A stretch of 64,000 nt of DNA from G965222335 sp965222335 (GCA_965222335.1 OZ244944.1:3873856-3937855), one strand, 5' to 3'; counted from the first letter of the stretch, positions 17,948-26,756 are shown. Numbers and translations: made by a program. Notes: a model not told the origin generated them from the sequence alone.

Positions 17948-18964
17948 ATGACAAAACACGCAGATTTTCATCGGCCGGGCATCGCCCCGCACTTCGCCCG
18001 GGTACTGGCTGCGAGGGCGACGCGCGAGGGGGTTTCGGCAGCGCGCCTGCGGACGGTGCTCGAGAGTACCGGGGAGCCTGTCTCCGGCGCGGGCGGGAGC
18101 GCGCGCATCAGCCCCGCACAACTGGGCGCCCTGATGCGCCTGGTCTGGCGCGAACTGGATGACGAGTTGATGGGCTTTGGTCGGGGCCGGCATCGCTTCG
18201 GCGTCTTTGCCCTGATGGCCCGGCAGATGGTTAACAGTCCCACCCTCGGGGAGGCCCTGCGCTTCTCGGTGCAGTTCTACAACCTGACCTCCAGTGCCCT
18301 TCGCTGGCGCCTGGACCCGCAGTCGGGGCGCCTCTACCTGGAACTGGCCGACCCGGGTGAGGACCCCGAGCACCTGCTGGAGGAGTTCCTGCTGCTGGTG
18401 TGGCATCGCTTCAGCAACTGGCTGGTGGGTGAACGCATTCCGCTGTTGGAGACCGGCCTGGCTTTCCCCCGTCCGGGGCATGCCGCCGAGTATCGGCTGA
18501 TGTTTCCCGGGCCCGTGAGCTACGACCACGCCTGTAGCTTCATCGCCTTCGATCCCGACTGGATGGCGTCCCCGGTGATCCGCGGCCGCCGCGACCTGCG
18601 GCGTTACCTGCAGCGCTTGCCGGACGAATGGTTTATCAAGCAGGTATTTGACGGCAGCGCTAGTGCCCGGGTGTTGCGGGCGCTCACCCAGGCCCAGGGG
18701 GACCTCAGCCTGGAGGCGCTTGCGGCGCAATGGCGGATCAGCAGTCGAACCCTGCATCGTCAGCTCAGGCGCGACGGCAACAGCTTCCGGCGCCTGCGCG
18801 AGCAGGTTCGCAGGGAACGCGCCGAGAGCCTCCTGCGCGAGAGCAACCGCCCGGTGGGCGAGGTGGCGCGTCTGGTGGGCATGACCGAGCCGGCGCTGAG
18901 CCGGGCCTTTAAACAGTGGACGGGATTGTCACCCATGGCCTTCCGGCGCGCCCACCGCCAGTGA
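17948..18964 (+). CDS. AraC-family transcriptional regulator
   Basis: A 338-residue regulator with an N-terminal ligand-binding domain of the PF12625 (arabinose-binding-like) type, typical of regulators of lipid and hydrocarbon degradation. A C-terminal double helix-turn-helix spans residues about 235-335 and includes LAAQWRISSRTLHRQLRRDG and EVARLVGMTEPALSRAFKQW. It lies between a divergent acyl-CoA dehydrogenase gene and a downstream aldehyde dehydrogenase gene, either of which could be its target. The AT-rich divergent region (17780-17947) holds its likely promoter, with TATACT at 17913-17918. Confidence 0.92.
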   Translation: MTKHADFHRPGIAPHFARVLAARATREGVSAARLRTVLESTGEPVSGAGGSARISPAQLGALMRLVWRELDDELMGFGRGRHRFGVFALMARQMVNSPTLGEALRFSVQFYNLTSSALRWRLDPQSGRLYLELADPGEDPEHLLEEFLLLVWHRFSNWLVGERIPLLETGLAFPRPGHAAEYRLMFPGPVSYDHACSFIAFDPDWMASPVIRGRRDLRRYLQRLPDEWFIKQVFDGSASARVLRALTQAQGDLSLEALAAQWRISSRTLHRQLRRDGNSFRRLREQVRRERAESLLRESNRPVGEVARLVGMTEPALSRAFKQWTGLSPMAFRRAHRQ

Positions 18965-19050
18965 TCCGCTAACCCTCCGGGGGAGGGTGGTACGCCCCGT
19001 TCTGGGTGCTACACTTAGCCACCTTCCAATCGTGAAAACGGAGTCCTGAC

Positions 19051-20478
19051 ATGCACCAGTACACGCAGTTTTATATCGACGGCAAATGGGTGGAACCGGA
19101 GCAGCCGAATACGCTCGAGGTGATCAACCCGGCGACCGAGGCGGTCTGCGCCACGATCAGTCTTGGCGGCGAGGCCGATGTCGACAAGGCGGTCAAGGCG
19201 GCGCGCAAGGCGTTCGAGAGTTATGGCTACAGCTCTCGCGAGGAGCGCGTGGCGGTGCTGGAATCCTGTGTGGCGGTCTATGAGAAGCGCTACAACGACA
19301 TTGCGGCGGCAATCAGCGAGGAGATGGGCGCGCCCAAGACCCTCGCCGTACAGGCCCAGGCGCATGCGGGCCTGGGACATCTGCAGGAAGCCGCCCGGGT
19401 ACTGAAGACCTTTGATTTCGAGGAAGACCTGGGGCAGCACCGTGTCTTCAAGGAGCCGATCGGTGTGTGCGGCCTGATCACACCCTGGAACTGGCCGGTG
19501 AACCAGATTGGTTGCAAGGTCGCCCCGGCACTGGCGGTCGGCTGCACCATGATCCTCAAGCCCAGCGAGGTGGCGCCGCTGTCCGCCTATGTCTGGTCCC
19601 AGATCATGGACGAGGCGGGCGTCCCCGCGGGGGTGTTCAACCTGGTCAACGGCGACGGGGCCGGTGTCGGCACCGCCCTGAGCAAGCATCCGGGGGTAGA
19701 CATGATGTCCTTCACCGGCTCTACCCGCGCCGGCAGCCTGGTTGCGCAAAATGCCGCGCCCACGGTGAAGCGGGTGACCCAGGAACTGGGCGGCAAATCG
19801 CCCAACATCATCCTCGAAGACGCGGACCTGGAGAAGGCGGTTACCGGCGGCGTACTGCACATGTATAACAACACCGGCCAGTCCTGCAACGCACCCTCGC
19901 GCATGCTGGTGCCGGCGAAGCTGCTCAAGGAGGCGGAGGCCATCGCCGTGGCGGTGACCGAGAAAGTCGTGGTGGGCGATCCCCAGGACGACAACACCAC
20001 CATGGGGCCAGTGGTCTCGGAGCTGCAGTTCAACAAGATTCAGGCGTTGATCGAGAAGGGCATCGAAGAGGGTGCCCGGGTGGTAGTGGGCGGCCCCGGC
20101 CGGCCCGAGGGCCTGGAGAAGGGCTACTTTATACGCCCGACCATCTTCTCTGATGTGACCAACGAGATGACTATCGCCCGGGAAGAGATCTTCGGTCCGG
20201 TACTGGTGATGATTCCCTACGAGACCGAGGAAGAGGCGGTCCGCATCGCCAACGACACGCCCTACGGGCTTGCCGGCTATATCCAGAGCGGCGATATCGA
20301 TCACGCGCGCCGTGTCGCCTCCCGCATCCGTGCCGGCAACGTGCACATCAACGGTGCCAGCGGTGGCTACAACGTGCCCTTCGGCGGCTACAAGCAGTCC
20401 GGCAACGGGCGCGAGTGGGGTCACCACGGCTTCACTGACTTCCTGGAAATCAAGGCCGTAGAGGGTTACGCGGCCTGA
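19051..20478 (+). CDS. NAD(P)-dependent aldehyde dehydrogenase
   Basis: A 475-residue enzyme of the ALDH superfamily. ITPWNWPVNQIGCKVAPAL forms the cofactor pocket, ELGGKSPNIIL carries the catalytic Glu, and the nucleophile Cys is in NNTGQSCNAPSR. EEIFGPVL and PFGGYKQSGNGRE complete the set. It oxidises an aldehyde to the acid in the cytosol; the substrate is open. The stop is followed after 1 bp by the start of a glycerol kinase gene, so the two are translationally linked. It lies 86 bp after the AraC gene in the same direction. Confidence 0.93.
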   Translation: MHQYTQFYIDGKWVEPEQPNTLEVINPATEAVCATISLGGEADVDKAVKAARKAFESYGYSSREERVAVLESCVAVYEKRYNDIAAAISEEMGAPKTLAVQAQAHAGLGHLQEAARVLKTFDFEEDLGQHRVFKEPIGVCGLITPWNWPVNQIGCKVAPALAVGCTMILKPSEVAPLSAYVWSQIMDEAGVPAGVFNLVNGDGAGVGTALSKHPGVDMMSFTGSTRAGSLVAQNAAPTVKRVTQELGGKSPNIILEDADLEKAVTGGVLHMYNNTGQSCNAPSRMLVPAKLLKEAEAIAVAVTEKVVVGDPQDDNTTMGPVVSELQFNKIQALIEKGIEEGARVVVGGPGRPEGLEKGYFIRPTIFSDVTNEMTIAREEIFGPVLVMIPYETEEEAVRIANDTPYGLAGYIQSGDIDHARRVASRIRAGNVHINGASGGYNVPFGGYKQSGNGREWGHHGFTDFLEIKAVEGYAA

Positions 20479-20479
20479 T

Positions 20480-21970
20480 ATGGGCCGTTTTGTCCTCGCA
20501 ATTGACCAGGGCACCACGGGCAGTACCGTGGCCCTGGTCGATGAGCGCGGGCGTCTGCGGGCCAGCGTCAACAACGAGTTTCCCCAGCACTACCCGCGCG
20601 CGGGCTGGGTGGAGCATGTTCCCGCCGATATCTGGTCCTCAGTGCTCAAGGGCATCCGCGCGGTCTTGCGCCGCAAGGTCTGCCGGCCAGCGGATATTGC
20701 CGCTATCGGCATCACCAACCAGCGGGAAACCAGCCTGCTCTGGGATCGACGCTCCGGCGACGCGCTGAACAACGCCATAGTCTGGCAGTGCCGCCGGACC
20801 ACCGGGTTCTGCGAATCCCTGAAGTCGGCCGGGCACGCGAAGCTGGTAAAGCGTAAATCGGGCCTGCTGCTCGATCCCTATTTCTCTGCGAGCAAGTACC
20901 GCTGGCTGTTGCACAACACCCGCGGTGTTGGTCGTCAGCTGCGTGCGGGGCATGTGGCTGCCGGGACCGTCGACAGCTACCTGATCTGGCATCTCAGCGG
21001 CGGTGCCGCCCACGTCACCGATGTTTCCAATGCCTCGCGTACCTCCCTGATGAATCTTGCCAGTCTCAGCTGGGACAAGGAGCTGCTGGAGTTATTTGAA
21101 GTTCCAGACGGCATATTACCCGAGATCCGGCCCTCCAGTGCCGTGGTGGCACATACCCGTGGTGTACCCGGTCTCCCCGACGGCATACCGATTGCCGGGG
21201 TGGCCGGGGACCAGCAGGCCGCGCTGTTTGGACAGGCCTGTTTTTCCCCGGGTGATGCCAAATGCACTTTCGGCACCGGCTCATTCATCCTGATGAATAC
21301 GGGTGCAGAGGTCCTGCAGTCACGCTCCGGTCTGCTGACGACCCTGGCATGGCAGCTGGGCGAGAAGGGCAAGCCGGTTTATGCCCTGGAAGGCGGCGCT
21401 TTTGTCTGCGGCGCCGCGGTGCAGTGGCTGCGCGATGAGCTGCAGATAATCCGCCATGCCCCGGAAGTGGAGGATCTGGCCCGAGAGGTCAGCGACCATG
21501 GCGGTGTGGAATTTGTGCCGGCGCTCACCGGGCTGGGTGCGCCGCACTGGGCCCCGGACGCGAGAGGCATGATCTGCGGACTCACCCGGGGCAGCGGCCG
21601 CGGTCACATCGCGCGGGCCACCCTCGATGCGATGGCGCTGCAGAATGCGGATATCCTGCTGGCGATGGAGCGCGACCTCGGTAAACGCATGAAACCCCTG
21701 CGGGTAGACGGGGGGGCAGCGGCCAACGACCTGCTGATGCAGATACAGGCCGATGTGTTGGGGCGTAAATTGATCCGCCCGCGGGTGATCGAAACCACGG
21801 TGGCCGGTGCCAGTTTCCTGGCCGGACTGGGCGTCGGCCTGTGGCAGGGTACCGGCGACATCCGCCGGATCTGGGAAGCGGACCGGGAATTCCGGGTAGA
21901 GATGCGACCCCGACAGCGGCGAGATCGTGTGGCCAGCTGGCAGAAGGCGGTAGAGCGCACCCTGCGCTGA
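20480..21970 (+). CDS. glpK: glycerol kinase
   Basis: A 496-residue FGGY-family kinase that phosphorylates glycerol to sn-glycerol 3-phosphate. Seen: DQGTTGSTVALVD (phosphate loop), GWVEHVPADIW, GITNQRET and IVWQCRRT, the substrate aspartate in GVAGDQQAALFGQ, GTGSFILMNTG and the C-terminal RVDGGAAANDLLMQ and AGASFLAGL. These match GlpK glycerol contacts. The loop reads TTGST rather than the more usual TTSSR. No glpF, glpD or glpR is present in the window; the partner is an aldehyde dehydrogenase instead, which is an unusual arrangement. Confidence 0.9.
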   Translation: MGRFVLAIDQGTTGSTVALVDERGRLRASVNNEFPQHYPRAGWVEHVPADIWSSVLKGIRAVLRRKVCRPADIAAIGITNQRETSLLWDRRSGDALNNAIVWQCRRTTGFCESLKSAGHAKLVKRKSGLLLDPYFSASKYRWLLHNTRGVGRQLRAGHVAAGTVDSYLIWHLSGGAAHVTDVSNASRTSLMNLASLSWDKELLELFEVPDGILPEIRPSSAVVAHTRGVPGLPDGIPIAGVAGDQQAALFGQACFSPGDAKCTFGTGSFILMNTGAEVLQSRSGLLTTLAWQLGEKGKPVYALEGGAFVCGAAVQWLRDELQIIRHAPEVEDLAREVSDHGGVEFVPALTGLGAPHWAPDARGMICGLTRGSGRGHIARATLDAMALQNADILLAMERDLGKRMKPLRVDGGAAANDLLMQIQADVLGRKLIRPRVIETTVAGASFLAGLGVGLWQGTGDIRRIWEADREFRVEMRPRQRRDRVASWQKAVERTLR

Positions 21971-21979
21971 GACGAATGC

Positions 21980-22165
21980 ATGGCCGACATCCTTCCCTTT
22001 CGCAAGCCCGGCGCCAGCGAGCGCAGTCGCGGCAAGACGCTCTGCCGTCATGGCCACCACAAGTGGGTGGTGGACAAGGCACCACAGTTTGATGTGAAGC
22101 AGGGAAAGCTGGTCACCCGCTATCGCTGCAGCCGCTGTGACAAGACCCGGGTGAAGGCCCACTGA
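21980..22165 (+). CDS. small zinc-ribbon-like protein
   Basis: A 61-residue basic protein. It has CRHGHHKW at about 22-29 and CSRCDKTRVKAH at the C-terminus, i.e. one Cys with His neighbours and a CxxC pair, which resembles a small zinc ribbon. Start ATG is 10 bp after glpK and the following gene begins 12 bp after its stop, so it is likely in the same transcript. I do not recognise a named family. The consistent codon use and the Cys/His pattern argue for a real gene, and the function is unknown. Confidence 0.7.
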   Translation: MADILPFRKPGASERSRGKTLCRHGHHKWVVDKAPQFDVKQGKLVTRYRCSRCDKTRVKAH

Positions 22166-22176
22166 GGGAGCGCCGA

Positions 22177-22839
22177 ATGCAGCCAACCGCCGATCTCTAC
22201 TTTTCCATCCGCAGTCCGTTTTCCTATCTCGCGATCAGATATCTCGAGCAGCGTCTGCCGGAGCAGCCCCATGCGATCGAGATGCAGCTGCGGCCGGTGA
22301 TGCCGATCGCGGTACGCAAGCCGGAGATGTTTAAGTCTATCGATCCCCTGGCGATGCCCTACCTCAAGCTGGATGCCACCCGGGCGGCAGAGCGCCACGG
22401 TATTCCGATCCGGGTGTGGCCGGTCCCCGACCCGATTCGGCAGGATATGGAAAGCCTGGAGATTGCCACGGAGCAGCCTTACATTCATCGCCTGACCTAC
22501 CTGATGCAGGCTGCCTGTGAGGCCGGGGTCGGCATCGAATTTGCCCGCCGCCTCGCGACCCTGATCTGGGACGGCAACACGGATAACTGGCAGCAGGGTG
22601 ACCATATCGCCCGGGTCGCGGATGCCGTGGGACTGTCGCTGGCAGCGCTGGATGCGGCGATCGAGGAGGCACCGGCGCACTACGCCGCAGCAATCGAGGC
22701 CAACCAGCGGCGCCTCCACGAGGCCGGGCACTGGGGCGTCCCCACTATTGTTTACCGTGGCGAGCCCTTCTTTGGCCAGGACAGGGTCGATACCTTCCTC
22801 TGGCGGGTCGCGCAGGACGCTGACCGCAGGGCTAACTAG
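22177..22839 (+). CDS. DsbA-family oxidoreductase, HCCA isomerase/GST-kappa type
   Basis: A 220-residue thioredoxin-fold protein. The N-terminal YFSIRSPFSYLAIRYLE has serine in place of the CxxC cysteines, as in 2-hydroxychromene-2-carboxylate isomerases and kappa glutathione transferases. The C-terminal GVPTIVYRGEPFFGQDRVDTF is the conserved cis-Pro region with the family ending. Such enzymes isomerise aromatic-degradation intermediates or use glutathione; which applies here is unknown. It ends the glpK transcript and overlaps the convergent azlD gene by 4 bp. Confidence 0.87.
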   Translation: MQPTADLYFSIRSPFSYLAIRYLEQRLPEQPHAIEMQLRPVMPIAVRKPEMFKSIDPLAMPYLKLDATRAAERHGIPIRVWPVPDPIRQDMESLEIATEQPYIHRLTYLMQAACEAGVGIEFARRLATLIWDGNTDNWQQGDHIARVADAVGLSLAALDAAIEEAPAHYAAAIEANQRRLHEAGHWGVPTIVYRGEPFFGQDRVDTFLWRVAQDADRRAN

Positions 22840-23144
22840 AAAGCGCGCAGCAGTGCGGCTGCGGCGATACCCGCGGTGATCGCCGGCAGGGGCTTGCGCG
22901 TCAGTGCCAGAACCACGGCCGTGGTCGCCAGCGCCGCGCGTGCCCCGGCGTCTCCCTGCAGGGCCAGTGGCGTCACCACGGCGATCAGGACCGAGCCTGA
23001 CATCGCGTTGATGAAACGCTCCACCCGGGGACCAATGGGTATCCGGGCCATGATCAGCAGGCCGCCGATGCGAACCGCGTAGGAAGCCAGGGCCATAAGG
23101 CTGATGGCCAGGACCACGCCGGTGGTGTCCAGGGCCAGGTTCAC
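22836..23144 (-). CDS. azlD: AzlD-family branched-chain amino acid exporter subunit
   Basis: A 102-residue protein with three or four hydrophobic segments and the AzlD signature PIGPRVERFINAMSGSVLIA. AzlD is the small subunit that works with AzlC to export branched-chain amino acids or analogues through the inner membrane. It begins 4 bp inside the end of azlC (ATGA-type overlap), so the two are translationally coupled. It ends convergently with the DsbA-family gene. Confidence 0.9.
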   Translation of the reverse strand: MNLALDTTGVVLAISLMALASYAVRIGGLLIMARIPIGPRVERFINAMSGSVLIAVVTPLALQGDAGARAALATTAVVLALTRKPLPAITAGIAAAALLRAF

Positions 23145-23812
23145 TTCGCCTTCCCACCCGCCTGGCCGGTCGCCGGCACCAGCAGTCCAGCCGCACCGCC
23201 GGCGAGGGCGCCCACGACCACGTGACTGTTGGGCGGCAGCCAGGCGACCGCGGCCAGCGCGGCCAGGGCCGCTGCCAGCCAGGGGACCAGGGTCGAGAGG
23301 TTCATGCGGCTACCGCCAAGCATGGAAAGCATAAAACAGCCCATGATCATATCCAGGCCGTAGCGTTCCGGGTCTTCAATGCCGGTGCCAAACAGCACCC
23401 CGACCAGGGTGCCGACCACCCAGGCCAGCCACAGAACGATACCGCCGCCGACCAGGATGCCGAGATTGCGCCGGCCATTGTGGTAGTCGGCCATCGCCAT
23501 GGCCCAATTGGCGTCGGTCAGGACCAGCATGCTGGTGTAGCGCTGTGCCGGCGGCAGGTCCCGCATCCACGGGTACAGGGTCGCGCTCATCAGGAACATG
23601 CGTGCGTTGATCGCCAGTGTGACGGCGAGCAGGGCGGGCAGGGAGATGCTGGGGCCCCAGAGTTCCAGCGCGGCAAACTGGGCGGTGCCGGCAAACACCG
23701 CGGCACTCATCAGCAGCGCCTGCCACTCGGACAGGCCGGCGGGTATGGCGGCGACGCCGAAGGCGAGGGCGAACACGCCGACAAACAGGGAAATGGGTCC
23801 CAGCCGACGCAT
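23141..23812 (-). CDS. azlC: AzlC-family branched-chain amino acid exporter subunit
   Basis: A 223-residue permease with the AzlC core: ALLMSAAVFAGTAQFAALELW, RMFLMSATLYPWM and LTDANWAMAM. With AzlD it would form an exporter for branched-chain or related amino acids. The start is uncertain. Family homology (RAGIIAGMRRLGP) begins before the ATG at 23812, and the open frame reaches back into the end of the upstream aminotransferase, but contains no ATG, GTG or TTG. A CTG overlapping the aminotransferase TGA would fit. The ATG at 23812 is given as the conservative start. Confidence 0.85.
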   Translation of the reverse strand: MRRLGPISLFVGVFALAFGVAAIPAGLSEWQALLMSAAVFAGTAQFAALELWGPSISLPALLAVTLAINARMFLMSATLYPWMRDLPPAQRYTSMLVLTDANWAMAMADYHNGRRNLGILVGGGIVLWLAWVVGTLVGVLFGTGIEDPERYGLDMIMGCFMLSMLGGSRMNLSTLVPWLAAALAALAAVAWLPPNSHVVVGALAGGAAGLLVPATGQAGGKAK

Positions 23813-23865
23813 GCCGGCAATAATGCCGGCACGGTCAAGGCGGGTGACCTCCTCGGGGGTGTCGA

Positions 23866-25185
23866 TCAGCCGAGCACCTCGTGCACGCTCTGGCTAAAGC
23901 GCGCGGCGAACAGGTCAATCTCTTCCTCGCTGATCGAGAGTGGTGGCGACATCACCATGTGATCACCGATTGCCCGGCACAGCAGCCCGTTCTCGTAACA
24001 GCGCTGATGGATCTTGGGCCCCAGGGACTTGGCCGGCAGTTCACCGTTGTCGAAGCTGACCGCACCCAGCAGGCCGTAGTTGCGCACGTCGATGACCTGG
24101 GGCAGGTCCCGCAAGCCATGCAGCGCGTTAGCCCAGTGCTCTCCCTTGGGGCCGCTGGCGCAGGTAAACAGGCCCTCTGCCTCGTAGATATCCAGGGCGG
24201 CCAGGCCTGCCGCGGCGGCTACCGGGGTGCCGGCATAGGTGTTGCCGTGGAAAAACTCCGGCATGGTCCTGGGGGTGGCTTCGAAGATCGCTTCCTGGAT
24301 ACTGTCTTTCACCAGCACGCCACCCATGGGCACGGTGCCGCCGTTGATCGCCTTGGCGCAGGTCATAATATCCGGGGTCACCCCGAACTCGATCGCCGCG
24401 AAGGGCGAGCCCGTGCGACCAAAGCCGGTGATCACTTCATCAAAGATCAACAGGATGTCGTGCTCGTCACACAGCTCCCGCACTTTCTGTACGTAGCCGA
24501 CAGGCGGTGGCACCATGCCGCCGGCGCCGGAGATGGGCTCGATAATCACGGCGCAGATGGTGTCCGCGCCGCGCATGCCGATGATGTTTTCAAATGCGGC
24601 CACCATCTCATCAACGCCGTATTCCGGGCAGCCCCTGCTGAAGGCATTGCGCTTGATATCCAGCATGCCCGGCAGGAAATCAACTTTCTCCAGCAAGGGG
24701 AAGCCATGCCGGTTGTTGGGCATGCCCTGCACGGACGTACCGCCGACGTTAACACCGTGGTAGCCCATCTCCCGGGAGATAAAGCGGGTTTTGCCCGCCT
24801 TGCCCCGGGCGTGCTGGTACAGGTGGGCGATCTTGAGGGCGGTATCGACCGCCTCGGAACCGGAGTTGGTAAAGAATATCCGGTTCATGCCCTCGGGGGT
24901 GTACTGCATCAGGCGTTCGGCGAACTGGAAGCCCGGCGGCGTGCCGAACTGGAAAGGCGGGGCGTAGTCCAGTTCCATCAGTTGCTTGTGCACGGCGTCC
25001 GCCACCTCGCGCCGGGCGTGGCCGATATTGCAGCACCACAGCCCAGCGGTGATATCCAGCACATCCTGGCCGTCTTCCTTGTACAGGAAGGTGCCCTCGG
25101 CGCGCGTAAACATGCGCGGGTTGTCGCGGAATGCCCTGACGTTGGTGAACGGCTGCCACCAGTGTTCGAGATTCAGGTTGGTCAT
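23866..25185 (-). CDS. class III aminotransferase (omega-amino acid type)
   Basis: A 439-residue PLP enzyme, the second of its class in the window. FFTNSGSEAVDTALKIA, YHGVNVGGTSVQG, LLIFDEVITGFGRTG and the lysine in TCAKAINGGTVPMG are clear. The aligned N-terminus (HWWQPFTNVRAFRDNPRMF) differs from the first copy, so they are paralogues and not a recent duplication. It lies 14 bp after a succinate-semialdehyde dehydrogenase gene and just before azlC, so an amine is likely converted to a semialdehyde here and then oxidised by the neighbour. Confidence 0.93.
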   Translation of the reverse strand: MTNLNLEHWWQPFTNVRAFRDNPRMFTRAEGTFLYKEDGQDVLDITAGLWCCNIGHARREVADAVHKQLMELDYAPPFQFGTPPGFQFAERLMQYTPEGMNRIFFTNSGSEAVDTALKIAHLYQHARGKAGKTRFISREMGYHGVNVGGTSVQGMPNNRHGFPLLEKVDFLPGMLDIKRNAFSRGCPEYGVDEMVAAFENIIGMRGADTICAVIIEPISGAGGMVPPPVGYVQKVRELCDEHDILLIFDEVITGFGRTGSPFAAIEFGVTPDIMTCAKAINGGTVPMGGVLVKDSIQEAIFEATPRTMPEFFHGNTYAGTPVAAAAGLAALDIYEAEGLFTCASGPKGEHWANALHGLRDLPQVIDVRNYGLLGAVSFDNGELPAKSLGPKIHQRCYENGLLCRAIGDHMVMSPPLSISEEEIDLFAARFSQSVHEVLG

Positions 25186-25199
25186 TGTCAGTTCCTCGC

Positions 25200-26663
25200 T
25201 CAGCGGTCCAGGCCGCCCATCAGCATGTATTTGATCTCGACGTAGTCATCGATGCCGTACTTGGAGCCTTCGCGGCCGCTACCGGATTCCTTGACCCCGC
25301 CGAAGGGCGCCATCTCGTTGGAGATAATGCCCTCGTTGATGCCCACGATGCCGTATTCCAGCGCTTCGGCCACGCGCCACACGCGGCCGATATCCCGGGT
25401 GTAGAAGTAGGAGGCGAGGCCGAACTCGGTATCGTTGGCCATCTCGATCACCTCTTCCTCGGTGGAGAAGCGCACCACGGGCGCCACCGGGCCGAAGATT
25501 TCGTTGCGGAACACCGCCATCTGCGAGGTCACCTCGGTCAGGACCGTTGGCTGGTAGAAGCAGCCGCCCAGGTCGTGGGGCCCGCCACCCAGCGCTACTT
25601 TCGCACCGGCGGAGACCGAGGCCTGGACCAGCTCGTTCACATCGTTGACCGCCGCCGCGTTGACCAGCGGACCAATCGAGATGCCGTCGTCGAGGCCGTT
25701 ACCCACGGCGAGATCCGCGGTCGCTTTCACCAGCTTTTCGACGAAGGCGTCGTAGATGCTGTCCTGCACAAACAGCCGGTTGGAGCAGACGCAGGTCTGC
25801 CCGGCGTTTCTGTACTTGGAAATCATCGCGCCCTGTACCGCGGCGTCCAGGTCGGCGTCGTCGAAGACGATGAAGGGGGCGTTACCGCCCAGCTCCATGG
25901 ACGTCTTCTTCATCGTTTCCGCGCACTGGGCTTCCAGCATCTTGCCCACGGGGGTCGAGCCGGTGAATGTGAGCTTGCGCACCACGGGGTTGGATGTGAG
26001 TTCGCCGCCGATCTCCGAGGAGCTGCCGGCGAGCACATTGATGACACCGGCGGGAATCCCCGCACGCTCCGCCAGTTCGGCCATGGCAAAGGCAGACAGC
26101 GGGGTCTCGGTCGCGGGCTTGATCACGATACTGCAGCCGGCGGCGAGGGCGGGCGCGGCCTTGCGCGCGATCATCGCGTTGGGGAAATTCCACGGCGTAA
26201 TCGCGGCGACCACACCCACGGGCTGCTTGATGCAGACGATCCGCTTGTCGGCGGAGGGGCCCGGAATGACATCGCCGTCGATACGCTTGGCTTCCTCGCC
26301 AAACCACTCCACAAAGGCCGCCCCGTAGGCTACCTCGCCGCGGGATTCTGCAAGGACCTTGCCCTGCTCGGCGGTCATGATGATCGCCAGGTCTTCCTGG
26401 TTCTCCATCATCAGGTCGAACCAGCGGCGCAGGGCCTGTGCGCGGGTCTTGGCGGGCTGCCGCTTCCAGTCGACCATGGCCCGTTCGGCGGCGGCGATGG
26501 CCCGCGCGGTCTCTGCGGCGCCTGCCTTGGCGACGCTCGCGATTTCCTCCCCGGTCGCCGGGTTGCGTACGGCGAAGGTGGCGCCACTGTCGGCGTCAAC
26601 CCATTCGCCATTGATATAGGCGCGCGTTTTCAGCAATGAGGGATCGGTCAGGGACAGGGACAT
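25200..26663 (-). CDS. gabD: NAD(P)-dependent succinate-semialdehyde dehydrogenase
   Basis: A 487-residue ALDH of the GabD subfamily. Features are ITPWNFPNAMIARKAAPALAAG, SMELGGNAPFIVFDDADLD with the general base, the nucleophile in YRNAGQTCVCSNR, and PFGGVKESGSGREGS. GabD oxidises succinate semialdehyde to succinate and feeds the TCA cycle. The adjacent aminotransferase would provide the semialdehyde from GABA. The two genes form one transcript on the minus strand, downstream of the LuxR regulator gene. Close relatives accept glutarate semialdehyde, so the exact substrate is open. Confidence 0.92.
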   Translation of the reverse strand: MSLSLTDPSLLKTRAYINGEWVDADSGATFAVRNPATGEEIASVAKAGAAETARAIAAAERAMVDWKRQPAKTRAQALRRWFDLMMENQEDLAIIMTAEQGKVLAESRGEVAYGAAFVEWFGEEAKRIDGDVIPGPSADKRIVCIKQPVGVVAAITPWNFPNAMIARKAAPALAAGCSIVIKPATETPLSAFAMAELAERAGIPAGVINVLAGSSSEIGGELTSNPVVRKLTFTGSTPVGKMLEAQCAETMKKTSMELGGNAPFIVFDDADLDAAVQGAMISKYRNAGQTCVCSNRLFVQDSIYDAFVEKLVKATADLAVGNGLDDGISIGPLVNAAAVNDVNELVQASVSAGAKVALGGGPHDLGGCFYQPTVLTEVTSQMAVFRNEIFGPVAPVVRFSTEEEVIEMANDTEFGLASYFYTRDIGRVWRVAEALEYGIVGINEGIISNEMAPFGGVKESGSGREGSKYGIDDYVEIKYMLMGGLDR

Positions 26664-26740
26664 GTGCTTTTCCTTTGGCTAGCGATCAATGAATGGGTAA
26701 CTGCATAACCTAGCATAGAGCGCAGCTGTTTGCGGGACCA

Positions 26741-26756
26741 TACCTGAAGTCAGGTA
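26741..26756. promoter_or_regulatory. palindrome upstream of gabD, candidate regulator site
   Basis: TACCTGA and TCAGGTA form a perfect inverted repeat around AG. It spans the luxR stop codon and lies about 80 bp upstream of the gabD start. The ACCTG/CAGGT halves recall lux-box halves, although the spacing is shorter than in a classical 20-bp lux box. The 2-nt centre makes a terminator hairpin unlikely, so a dyad protein site is the better reading. The binding factor is inferred. Confidence 0.4.

Noticed and set aside
19015..20574. 519-codon open frame antisense to the aldehyde dehydrogenase
   Set aside because: His/Arg/Leu-rich low-complexity translation; the sense strand carries a textbook ALDH.
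23881..26639. Long plus-strand frames (454 and 484 codons) over the aminotransferase and gabD
   Set aside because: Antisense shadows of two clear enzymes, with no recognisable domain.
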